Shown in pieces: positions 1-6,922 of a stretch of DNA of 39,066 nucleotides. The stretch lies in NCBI GenBank assembly GCA_003224755.1, contig QHZR01000018.1:1-39066 (forward strand). Direction: 5' to 3'. The notes below the pieces were generated by a model that was not told the DNA's origin, did no database searches, and saw nothing but the letters and a program-made list of their open reading frames with translations. The stretch comes from Acidobacteriota bacterium. GTDB taxonomy: Bacteria > Acidobacteriota > Terriglobia > Terriglobales > Acidobacteriaceae. The first letter of the stretch is position 1. Every line of letters begins with the position of its first letter. The position numbers and the translations under genes are program-made.

Positions 1-125
1 CTCCGCATTTCCTGCCCGCCGTTTATTTTTAGCGTAAATCTAAAATCAATGTGAGCGGCCAGAACCTATCGACACGTGTATCTGTGTGCTTTGCGACCCA
101 GCCTCTCTAGAAAGAAACAATCGAA

Positions 126-1334
126 ATGACCACATTCACCGAACTGCCCCTCTCTGCGGCTTTGCAGCAGAAGCTGGCGGCAGCTCAATTCGAAACCCTG
201 ACCCCAATCCAGGCCGGCGCGATTACTCCTGCGCTTCAAGGCGAGGACGTAATCGGCACCGCCCAGACTGGCACCGGAAAGACGCTAGCGTTTCTGATCC
301 CAATGATCGAGATGCTGCAGCGCGAAACATCACGCGAGGCTCTGCGCCAGACCCGCGCTCTGATTTTGTTGCCGACACGCGAACTTGCGATGCAGGTCCA
401 TGAGCAATACCAGCAACTCTGCGGCAAGGGAACGCCGAAAGCGGCGCTGGTAATCGGCGGCGTATCCGAGAAGTCGCAGATCCAGGGACTGCGTACCGGC
501 GCGGGATTGATAATTGCCACTCCCGGACGACTGCAAGACCTTCTCAGCCGCCGGCTGGCGGATCTTCGGCATGTCAAAATGCTGGTGCTCGACGAAGCTG
601 ACCGCATGTTGGACATGGGATTCCTGCCCGCCATCGAACGAATTGTGGAAGTCCTGCCAATGCGCCGGCAGACTCTGTGCTTCTCCGCAACGTTGGAGCA
701 GTCAGTCGCCAGCCTGGTGCATGATTACATGTGCGAACCGGTGCGCGTGGCATTAGGTTCCGTCCTCAAGCCGGCAGAAAGTGTGCAATTAAAAGCTTAT
801 GAAGTGCGTCCCGGCGAGAAGCTGGATGTGCTGCGAGATTTGCTCTATGCGGAAAAGGGACAGACGCTTGTATTCACGCGAACCAAACGCGGAGCCCAGA
901 GACTGGCTCAGCAATTGGTGCGAGATGGATTCACCGCCACAATGATTCACGGCGACCGCACCCAAGCCCAGCGTAATGGCGCGTTGAACGGATTCCAGGA
1001 AGGATGCTTTCAGGTGCTGGTGGCGACTGACATCGCTTCGCGGGGTTTGCACGTCGATGATGTGGCGCACGTGATCAACTACGATTTGCCGAAGATGGCG
1101 GAAGACTTTATCCATCGCGTCGGACGCACCGGACGCGCCGGATTGCAGGGTCGAGCAACAACGCTTGTGGCGGGTGCGGAAGTGCTTGAGCTCAAGACCA
1201 TAGAGCGCAAGTTGCAATTACGCATTGAGCGTCTGCAGTTAGATGGGTCAGTTTCCGTGCGTCCGAAGCCGGTGATTCAAAATACCCTGGCTTCGCGCAC
1301 ATTGACCGCACTGCCCGGCGAAGTCTTCGTTTAG
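126..1334 (+). CDS. DEAD-box ATP-dependent RNA helicase, RhlE-like
   Basis: This is a 402-residue superfamily 2 RNA helicase that unwinds RNA duplexes using ATP, probably in ribosome assembly or RNA decay. Visible motifs in order are the Q-motif region (FETLTPIQAGAI), Walker A AQTGTGKT near residue 46, PTRELA, TPGR, the DEAD box in DEADRMLDMGF, motif III as SATLE, the second RecA domain with ATDIASRGLH, and HRVGRTGRAG. It resembles the short RhlE group: after the helicase core there is only a tail of about 50 residues, without the basic or glycine-rich extension of CsdA/DeaD. The ATG at 126 has no strong Shine-Dalgarno sequence (AGAAACAATCGAA precedes it). The 5' leader starts at or beyond the window edge. 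The assignment to the DEAD-box family is secure; the exact paralogue is not. Confidence 0.95.
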   Translation: MTTFTELPLSAALQQKLAAAQFETLTPIQAGAITPALQGEDVIGTAQTGTGKTLAFLIPMIEMLQRETSREALRQTRALILLPTRELAMQVHEQYQQLCGKGTPKAALVIGGVSEKSQIQGLRTGAGLIIATPGRLQDLLSRRLADLRHVKMLVLDEADRMLDMGFLPAIERIVEVLPMRRQTLCFSATLEQSVASLVHDYMCEPVRVALGSVLKPAESVQLKAYEVRPGEKLDVLRDLLYAEKGQTLVFTRTKRGAQRLAQQLVRDGFTATMIHGDRTQAQRNGALNGFQEGCFQVLVATDIASRGLHVDDVAHVINYDLPKMAEDFIHRVGRTGRAGLQGRATTLVAGAEVLELKTIERKLQLRIERLQLDGSVSVRPKPVIQNTLASRTLTALPGEVFV

Positions 1335-1426
1335 ATCTCGGGTAGAGGGCGAGAAGGGCACGACGAAGTTCGGGTAACCAAAATCTTGTGTGATGAGTTT
1401 CTCCTCTCACTTGCTGCGCGAGACAC

Positions 1427-1825
1427 CTATGGACGCGCTGCGGCGCTGACCTGAGCTGACTCCTGCTTCCTTGCTCTCAGTAAAAAGAAGAGAAAGAATG
1501 CGCCGAGGACTACGTGGATCACCACTCCCGGCGCCGCGATCTTGCCGGCTCCCAGCGAGAGAATGCGGAAGACTACAGCAAGTGACAGAACCTGCACGAA
1601 CAAGTTCCCTAGCAGCACGGCAGTTAACCCGCGTCCCTGCGCCTGGCGCGCGCACCAGTTAATGACTCCCAGGCCGAATAAATTTGCCCCGAGCGTTTGC
1701 GCAATGGTGGCCAGCATGGGCGTGAACTCGACGCCCATGGGTGCGTAAAACTTGGCTGGAGCCAGTAGCTGGCCCAGCCCGAATATCCACGCCAAGATCG
1801 CGGCGATCGCAAGAAATATCTTCAC
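1427..1825 (-). CDS. small four-helix membrane protein of unknown function
   Basis: This is a 132-residue integral membrane protein. It begins at a GTG with a good Shine-Dalgarno AAGGAG seven bases upstream, on the minus strand. Four hydrophobic segments are visible, at roughly residues 1-22, 37-58, 68-92 and 96-116, followed by a short basic tail (RARKQ). The arrangement recalls small DUF4345/DoxX-like membrane proteins, but I do not recognise a diagnostic motif and assign no function. It stands alone: the upstream neighbour is about 300 bases away on the other strand, and it converges with the helicase gene on its left with a gap of about 90 bases. Confidence 0.75.
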   Translation of the reverse strand: MKIFLAIAAILAWIFGLGQLLAPAKFYAPMGVEFTPMLATIAQTLGANLFGLGVINWCARQAQGRGLTAVLLGNLFVQVLSLAVVFRILSLGAGKIAAPGVVIHVVLGAFFLFFLLRARKQESAQVSAAARP

Positions 1826-2022
1826 GGCTTTTCTCCTTTCACTCTGACGGAAATGAATACTAATCGGGGCGTTCTGCTATGCCAAGATGGAGACCAGAAT
1901 TTTACAAATCTGGATTCAGGATCCAAACATGACCGGTGGACCACTCAAGCCGGATTTTGGGTTGAGTGGGGATGAGGCGGCTTGGCCCCTCCGGACATTG
2001 GGGCTGGTCCGTCCCGCCTTCT

Positions 2023-2054
2023 ATGCAAACTAGTTGACATGCAAACTATTTCAC
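2023..2054 (+). repeat. two tandem 16-bp direct repeats, possible operator
   Basis: ATGCAAACTAGTTGAC at 2023-2038 is followed immediately by ATGCAAACTATTTCAC at 2039-2054, matching at 14 of 16 positions. The second copy ends just before a TTGACA hexamer (2056-2061). Head-to-tail copies abutting a -35 element are a common form of regulator binding site, but no regulator can be named. Confidence 0.5.
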
Positions 2055-2055
2055 A

Positions 2056-2084
2056 TTGACAGCTGTCATAAGCAGGCATACGCT
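2056..2084 (+). promoter_or_regulatory. putative sigma70-type promoter for the gene at 2144
   Basis: A perfect TTGACA at 2056-2061 is followed after 17 bases by TACGCT at 2079-2084, which matches three of six positions of TATAAT. It lies 60 bases upstream of the start at 2144 and directly beside the 16-bp direct repeats. A second TTGACA occurs inside the first repeat copy (2034-2039). The spacing is ideal but the -10 match is weak. Confidence 0.4.
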
Positions 2085-2143
2085 GCCCGCCAGCTTTACG
2101 CTCTGACGCGGATTTTCAGCCCACTTCAAAAGGAAAATTGATC

Positions 2144-2569
2144 ATGTCGAAAAAGCTAGCGAGCGTCTCACTATTCTGTTTGGTGCTATGTCTCACTGTG
2201 TTTGCTGGAGCACAAAATTCGTCTGAGCAGGTCATCTTCGCCAACACAGACAATCCCAACTCTGGCAGCAGTGCAACCGGAACTTTCGTGTACACGTCGG
2301 CGAATCCGGAGGACAAATTTCTTGGATTCTGGATCTGGTTATTTTTACGGCCTGGGACTGACGAAACATGTCACTGGAGCCATATCTGAGCCCTCCGAGC
2401 ACGCTTATGTGATGTCGTGAGTTCTTCAGACGGGAGTGTCGCCTGCAGCCTCACGAATGTACCGCCAATCAAATCTGGATTGAAAAACACAGTGAATGCT
2501 TCTTGTTCCTCGCCGGCCGGAGTTGGAGTGTCGCCCAATTCCGTGGTCCATGCTACTGGGCCATCGTAA
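2144..2569 (+). pseudogene. decayed secreted-protein gene with two compensating frameshifts
   Basis: An ATG at 2144, preceded by AAAAGGA, opens a frame with a clear signal peptide (MSKKLASVSLFCLVLC, cleavage near VFAGAQ) and a mature start containing GTFVYTSANPEDKF. Near 2318-2330 the plausible continuation jumps to the +1 frame (SGSGYFYGLGL, then HVTGAISEPSEHAYVM). Near 2416 it returns to the first frame (SSDGSVACSLTNVPPIKSG and on to GVSPNSVVHATGPS), ending at TAA 2567-2569. Read through both shifts, it looks like one secreted protein of about 140 residues. In the starting frame alone it stops at 2389. I do not recognise the family. Sequencing error is the alternative, but the neighbouring conserved genes are intact. 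Confidence 0.6.
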
Positions 2570-2833
2570 GGTATGTAAGAGACCGCAACGAACCGCTGCC
2601 TCCCCGTCCTGTGTCGCGGTTTGCGAGACAGGACGAGGATTCTGACTTTGATTGAACTGAAAATCAAAATCCCCACACTCCGGCAAAGAGCGCGGGAAGG
2701 ATGGACGCCCATTGACTCTGTCATCCTGAGCATTTGACCCGCTTTGGGCGGGTTGGCCCACCCTTTCGCCAGATTTTGGTGAAGGGTGGGACTCTGCCGA
2801 TTCCGTCCACAATTCTCTGAATCACCACGACTC

Positions 2834-2869
2834 ACGTAGGGGCGGAGCCTGTCCTGAGCGGAGCCGAAG
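2834..2869 (+). repeat. dispersed intergenic repeat containing CCTGTCCTGAGC
   Basis: The stretch reads CGTAGGGGCGGAGC and then CTGTCCTGAGCGGAGCC. The same pieces recur on the minus strand at 18955-19012 (GTAGGGGCGGAGC then CTGTCCTGAGC) and in degenerate form at 13037-13070 (GCCTGCCCTGAGCGGC). It is noncoding filler common in genomes of this type; no function is visible. Confidence 0.55.
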
Positions 2870-2985
2870 GATGCCCTCACCCGCCCGGCGGAGCTGCGCT
2901 CCGCAAAGACGTGGGCGAGCAAGGCTCGCCTGCCCGGAAAACCTCCGGCGCAGAAACCCCACCGGACGCCCGGGTGAGGGCACCC
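2869..2985. repeat. GC-rich palindromic intergenic element, copy 1
   Basis: GCCCTCACCCG near 2872 pairs perfectly with CGGGTGAGGGC near 2971. Inside lies a second hairpin around GGGCGAGCAAGGCTCGCC. Copy 2 at 3770-3850 shares the TGCCCTC, CGCCCGGCG and GGGCGAGCAA(G/A)GCTCGCC blocks. The two copies follow the two decayed genes at 2144 and 3105. The rest of 2570-3104 also holds only repeat-like filler and no gene. Confidence 0.6.
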
Positions 2986-3104
2986 GGGCCTACGCAATCT
3001 CTGCGTCCTGCGCGGCGCTCATCTTACGAGTACATTTTCACGCACTCCTAATGATCTAGATTCTGAGTCATTATCCTAAAACGTATACCCAACAGGAGGT
3101 CAAC

Positions 3105-3746
3105 ATGGGGACTCGGATTGGCTTCGTCGCGAGATTGTTGATGCTAGCGCTCGCGGTCAGCTGGGCGACGTTCCAGTCGCGAGGTCAAAGTGGAATGACG
3201 AGTAAATCGCTTGGCGACTCGACGGGAACTCGCGCAAAACAAGACGATTTGCCTCCATGCAACAGCGAGTCCCACTGCCGTATCGGCGATTACTGCTTCA
3301 GCGCTGGTGTCTTCACAGCGACGATCCTGCAAATGAGCGATGGGCGTCAGGAAACTATCGCAGGATTCGGCTGAACCTCAGATTTCAGAACCTGACCAAT
3401 CACGAACTGAGACTCGCTTAGCATGCCGGAACAAGTATTCTCACCGACGACTTCGGGAACACCTACTCGTGTTGCAAAGCAGGCGGCGGCCCTGACACGA
3501 GTGCGAAAGGGATCGGAACAAATCAGGACGGAGAGGCAGATGCGCAGTTCAAGATTGTGGCTCACGAGTCGGACGTTGCCACCTTCGAGGTCTGGGGTAT
3601 ACGGAACGGGAAGGAAGAACCTTGCGGCTTTTCACTACGATCTTACCGTCGATGAGATGGATTACAGTAATCCAAGATTGATCGTTAGACAGCGGGCTCT
3701 CCTCTTTCGAGACTTCAACGCGAAGACGAAATTCGATTCGGAATAA
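3105..3746 (+). pseudogene. decayed secreted-protein gene with two frameshifts and a stop codon
   Basis: A strong AGGAGG eight bases upstream leads into ATG 3105 and a signal peptide (VARLLMLALAVSWATF). The first frame ends at TGA 3372-3374. Coding character moves to the +2 frame from about 3347: RIRLNLRFQNLTNHELRLA, an in-frame TAG near 3420, then TSILTDDFGNTYSC, SAKGIGTNQDGEADAQF and VAHESDVATFEVWGI. It then returns to the first frame near 3635 for YDLTVDEMDYSNPRLIVRQR and the natural stop at 3744-3746. Joined, this is a secreted protein of about 210 residues. The middle resembles a domain I associate with acidobacterial secreted hypotheticals; that is recollection, not a search result. At least three lesions make it nonfunctional unless the sequence is wrong. 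Confidence 0.65.
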
Positions 3747-3769
3747 ACTACTTAGGTTTGTGAGCCGGC

Positions 3770-3850
3770 ACCGGCGGGTGCCCTCGCGCGCCCGGCGAAG
3801 CGAAATGTTCGGGCGAGCAAAGCTCGCCCGCCGGGTTGGGGCACCCGCGG
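3770..3850. repeat. GC-rich palindromic intergenic element, copy 2
   Basis: GGGTGCC at the left end pairs with GGCACCC at the right end. Inside, CGGGCGAGC pairs with GCTCGCCCG around a short AAA-type loop. It shares its left arm and inner hairpin with copy 1 at 2869-2985. It lies between the second decayed gene and the convergent outer-membrane protein gene, and could also act as a hairpin between convergent transcripts. Confidence 0.6.
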
Positions 3851-3956
3851 TTTCCTCCCGTGCCGATCGCTATCCGCAGCTGCTAAACCTGATTCGTCCA
3901 CTTCCGCCTCCGTTGCCTCCACCTATCGCACCGCACCCGAGCCCTGAGCAGGGAAG

Positions 3957-4739
3957 TCAGTTGTGGTGCCAATCGAAGCGGCGGCCGACGATACATTTCA
4001 CGATCAGGTGATCGGTCGCGCTGGTGACGCCAACGCCCACGCCGAAGTTGAATTCCCACTGCGGACCGAAGTCTATGTCAATCGAAGGGAAGAATTGCTG
4101 TTGCTGCTCGCGGAGGGGATCAAATCCGGTGAGTGGGCCGTACGCGGCGTAGTATTCGAGTCCACCCGCGATGCGCTTGGTGAAATCAAAACTAAACTTC
4201 GCGTTGGGCGAGAACTCGACGCCATGGCTTACTGATGGCCCGTGCCATGAACGATCGAGCGTGGGATTGAAACTCAGATACAAGCGGCCGAGTTTGCGGT
4301 CCACAATAGGCCGGATTTCCCACGTCCAGGTATCCGCTGAGAACGCCGCTCGCTGATATCCAATTTCGTTCGACAGGCTCACGCCTACGGGCCAATTCCA
4401 TCTCTCCGAAACGCGGAAGCGCGGGCGCATGTGATCGCCAACCCATTGCCAGCTGCCGTCCGGCTGAATGCTGGTGAAAACGTAGAAGCCAGTCTCGAAC
4501 CAATCCGTGAAACCCTGGGTGATTTCGAGTGTCTCGTGCTCGGCATGATTGGTGGGAAGCACGCCATCAACAATGGTCTTGCTTCCATCCACGGTGAAGT
4601 TGGAGTGCAGCTCAATCATGGTGTGGCCGGGCGCGATCGTGTCATAGCCATAGACCTGAATTTCGTAGTTGTCCTGGGCGGAAGCAGGAACCGATGCCGC
4701 CGATAATGTGAGAAAAGACAGCGTGAGGAAGAATCTCAT
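3957..4739 (-). CDS. predicted outer-membrane beta-barrel protein
   Basis: This 260-residue protein has a signal peptide (MRFFLTLSFLTLSAASVPASA, cleaved before QDN) and no internal hydrophobic helices. The mature part shows alternating polar and aromatic stretches such as NYEIQVYGYDTI, FETGFYVFTSI, GRLYLSFNPTL and WEFNFGVGVGV, typical of amphipathic transmembrane strands. It ends in a short basic tail after the last strand. The pattern resembles transporter-type or phenol-pathway-like small barrels of Gram-negative bacteria. No substrate can be inferred. The start at 4739 has no obvious ribosome-binding site. It is divergent from the exbD gene across about 110 bases. Confidence 0.75.
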   Translation of the reverse strand: MRFFLTLSFLTLSAASVPASAQDNYEIQVYGYDTIAPGHTMIELHSNFTVDGSKTIVDGVLPTNHAEHETLEITQGFTDWFETGFYVFTSIQPDGSWQWVGDHMRPRFRVSERWNWPVGVSLSNEIGYQRAAFSADTWTWEIRPIVDRKLGRLYLSFNPTLDRSWHGPSVSHGVEFSPNAKFSFDFTKRIAGGLEYYAAYGPLTGFDPLREQQQQFFPSIDIDFGPQWEFNFGVGVGVTSATDHLIVKCIVGRRFDWHHN

Positions 4740-4853
4740 CGAACGTCAATCATCGCAGAACATTGGGATACCCTCCAGCGGCGGAGCTGTGGAACTTCTT
4801 CTGAATACTGAGTGTCCAATTGTTTAGACACGCGCGTCCATAAGGAGACAACA

Positions 4854-5294
4854 GTGGTTTTCTCCACAGCAAGCCGTGGTCCGCTTAAAGCGGAAATGAA
4901 CGTAACACCGATGATTGACATTCTTCTGGTGCTCATCATCGTGTTCATGGTGGTTGTGGTTTCAGCGTTTCAGTCAAAAGGGCTGGAGGCGCAGATTCCG
5001 CAGCCGGCGACTAAGGCGGACAACGCTACACTCGCTCGCACGATTGTTATCCAGCTAGCATCGGCGGGGGAAGACAAGCGACCTGCGCTCAAAATCAACG
5101 ACGAGACTCTCGCCTGGGACCAGCTGGCCGATCGCTTAGTCAATATTTTTGCGCAGCGCGCTGAACGCGTGGCATTCGTGAAAAGCGATGACGACGTGGA
5201 TTTTCGGTACGTTGCTGAAGCTATTTCAATCGCGAAGAATTCAGGCGTAGAGCGAGTCGGGCTATTGAGCAAGACAGATGCGGAGTCGCAGTAA
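4854..5294 (+). CDS. exbD: ExbD/TolR-family biopolymer transport protein
   Basis: This is a subunit of an inner-membrane energy-transducing complex (ExbB-ExbD or TolQ-TolR) that uses the proton gradient to drive TonB-type transport or envelope work. I chose the GTG at 4854 because AAGGAG lies six bases upstream; an ATG further upstream at 4812 lacks this. The resulting 146-residue protein has a short cytoplasmic N-terminus, then the family hallmark NVTPMIDILLVLIIVFMVV, whose Asp lies at the start of the single transmembrane helix and carries protons. A periplasmic domain follows, ending with VAEAISIAKNSGVERVGLL, as in ExbD. No exbB, tonB or tolQ gene is next to it, so its partner must be elsewhere. 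Confidence 0.9.
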   Translation: MVFSTASRGPLKAEMNVTPMIDILLVLIIVFMVVVVSAFQSKGLEAQIPQPATKADNATLARTIVIQLASAGEDKRPALKINDETLAWDQLADRLVNIFAQRAERVAFVKSDDDVDFRYVAEAISIAKNSGVERVGLLSKTDAESQ

Positions 5295-5305
5295 CTTGCT
5301 GCCGG

Positions 5306-6844
5306 CTATCTCGCCCTTACCTTGATCCAGATCGGCGCGCCTACAAATCCAAACGCGTGGCGGATCTGGTTCTCCAGGAATCGTTGATACGAAAAATGCA
5401 GCTTTACTTTACGGTCGGTGAAGAGCACGAACGTTGGCGGCGCAACTGCCGCCTGGGTCAGATAGAGAATCTTTACTCGCTGGCGGACCGGCACCGAAGC
5501 GCGGTCGAAGTCAACGTGCTTCAGGAAGCGGTTCATTTCGCCGGTCGTGATTCGCTTCCGGCGCTCTTGTGCGACCTTTTCAAGCATCGGGAAGATCTTT
5601 TCTGTGCCTTTACCGCTGGCTGCTGAAATGAACAGCACTGGGGCGTAGCTTAGAAATTTAAGTGCATAGCGGAGACGATGTTCGTAAGCGTCGCGATCCC
5701 CGACTTTCTTCGAATCCTGCAAACGTGCGGCACGGGTCCGCGGCTTTTCGTCATTATTTAGCTGACCAGCGGCGCCAACCACCAAATCCCATTTGTTAAC
5801 GACAATAACCACCGAGCGTCCGCTCTCGTGCGCATAACCCGCTATCGCCGCATCCAGCGCGCTCACGCCCTCGGTTGCATCAATCACCAGCAGCGCGATG
5901 TCGGCGGCTTCCAGGTGCTTGCGCGCCATCACAACCGAAAGCTTCTCCGCCATTAAGTGAGTCTTACCCTTGCGGCGGATTCCGGCAGTATCAATGAAGC
6001 GAAACTCTTTGCCGTCGCGCCGGACGATTTCATCCACAGCGTCGCGTGTGGTTCCCGGAACCGGTGAGACGATGGACCGCTCGCTTCCGGTGAGCCGGTT
6101 CAGCAATGTGGATTTGCCTACGTTAGGGTGGCCGATGATAGCGACACGGACTTCGGCTGTTGGCTGTTGGCTGTTGGCGATTGGCAACTCGTCCGAGGAG
6201 CCGTCGGTCCCTTCCGTCCGCTCTAGTTGCTCAGAGGAGGCTCGTTGCTCGTCGGCGGCCGCCTGCTCCAACCTTCGCGTCGAGCGAGATGAACGCGGCT
6301 TCCGCTGTTCAAATGCCTCAGGGGCATCATTGGTTATGACTTGCGCGGGCAGCGCCGCGATCACGGCATCCAGCAAGTCGTCCAGGGCGCGGCCGTGTTC
6401 GGCGGAAACCGGGAACAAGTTCTGGATTCCGAGGTTGCGAAAATCTTCTGATAGGCCCTCTTGTCTGTCAGAGTCAACTTTGTTCACCGCCAGATACAAC
6501 GGCTTGCCGGTCTTCTGCAGTAGTCGCGCCAACTCAAGATCGGGCGCAGCCAGTTCGGTGCGAGCATCCACGACCATAATCACGGCGCTGGCTTCGTCCA
6601 GTGCGACTCTTGCCTGACGGAAAATCTCGGATGGAATAAAGTCCTTGTCTTCGGGAAGAATTCCGCCGGTATCTACCACGCGAAAATCGTGTCCGAGCCA
6701 GTGGGCGTTGCCGTAGAGGCGGTCGCGCGTGATGCCGGGTTCGTCGCCGACGATGGCGCGTCGCGAGCCTACCAGCCGATTGAACAGCGTTGACTTGCCG
6801 ACGTTCGGACGTCCGACGATTGCGATGAGGGGTGACTTTTCCAT
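5306..6844 (-). CDS. der: ribosome-assembly GTPase Der (EngA) with an extended linker
   Basis: Der is an essential GTPase with two tandem G domains and a KH-like C-terminal domain; it acts in maturation of the 50S subunit. G1 motifs are GRPNVGKS (11-18) and GHPNVGKS (238-245). G3 is DTGG and DTAG, and G4 is NKVD and NKWD. The C-terminal KH-like region ends with the conserved NQIRHAFGFVGAPIWIKVR. At 512 residues it is longer than the usual 430-490. The extra length is a low-complexity acidic and serine-rich linker at about residues 168-231, of which residues 219-230 are encoded by a 7-bp tandem repeat. The gene is divergent from dinG; its start is about 80 bases from the dinG start. Confidence 0.97.
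   Translation of the reverse strand: MEKSPLIAIVGRPNVGKSTLFNRLVGSRRAIVGDEPGITRDRLYGNAHWLGHDFRVVDTGGILPEDKDFIPSEIFRQARVALDEASAVIMVVDARTELAAPDLELARLLQKTGKPLYLAVNKVDSDRQEGLSEDFRNLGIQNLFPVSAEHGRALDDLLDAVIAALPAQVITNDAPEAFEQRKPRSSRSTRRLEQAAADEQRASSEQLERTEGTDGSSDELPIANSQQPTAEVRVAIIGHPNVGKSTLLNRLTGSERSIVSPVPGTTRDAVDEIVRRDGKEFRFIDTAGIRRKGKTHLMAEKLSVVMARKHLEAADIALLVIDATEGVSALDAAIAGYAHESGRSVVIVVNKWDLVVGAAGQLNNDEKPRTRAARLQDSKKVGDRDAYEHRLRYALKFLSYAPVLFISAASGKGTEKIFPMLEKVAQERRKRITTGEMNRFLKHVDFDRASVPVRQRVKILYLTQAAVAPPTFVLFTDRKVKLHFSYQRFLENQIRHAFGFVGAPIWIKVRAR
6155..6189. repeat. 7-bp tandem repeat array inside der
   Basis: Three exact GGCTGTT units (6155-6175) are followed by GGCGATT and GGCAACT. On the coding strand the array specifies residues 219-230 of Der (ELPIANSQQPTA) in the linker between the G domains. 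The same heptamer class forms an intergenic array just after frr (25989-26030). Confidence 0.75.
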
Positions 6845-6883
6845 GCCGAGCTAATCGACTAAGTTGTCGAGCGCTGCTCGACC

Positions 6884-6904
6884 GGACGGGCGAGGCGCCC
6901 GTCC
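6884..6904. repeat. GC-rich palindrome between der and dinG
   Basis: GGACGGGCG (6884-6892) and CGCCCGTCC (6896-6904) form a perfect 9-bp inverted repeat around AGG, followed by CCACA. Related sequence occurs inside moeA (15258-15277) and, in less symmetrical form, inside gatB (27068-27096). It sits between two divergent starts, so a terminator role is unlikely. Confidence 0.6.
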
Positions 6905-6922
6905 CCACATGGTCTCTGCCAT

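Larger units (their letters stand above)
1826..2143. other. gene-free divergent spacer
   Basis: This spacer of about 320 bases separates two divergently read genes. It holds an 8-bp perfect hairpin (CCACTCAA at 1941-1948 with TTGAGTGG at 1962-1969, no T-run), a tandem direct repeat at 2023-2054, and a promoter-like TTGACA at 2056 directly after it. I see no open frame with coding character in it. Confidence 0.6.

Noticed and set aside
2371-2997. A 208-codon minus-strand open frame
   Set aside because: It runs through the palindromes and dispersed repeats, and its translation (GSAQDRLRPY type) is the well-known false product of such repeats.
2144-3746. Programmed ribosomal frameshifting in the two decayed genes
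   Set aside because: No slippery heptamer with downstream structure is seen at the joins, and the second gene also has an in-frame TAG. Decay or sequence error is simpler.
5970-6617. A 215-codon open frame on the plus strand, opposite der
   Set aside because: It is the antisense of a highly conserved GTPase with all G motifs; its own translation is Ser/Arg-rich and shows no domain.
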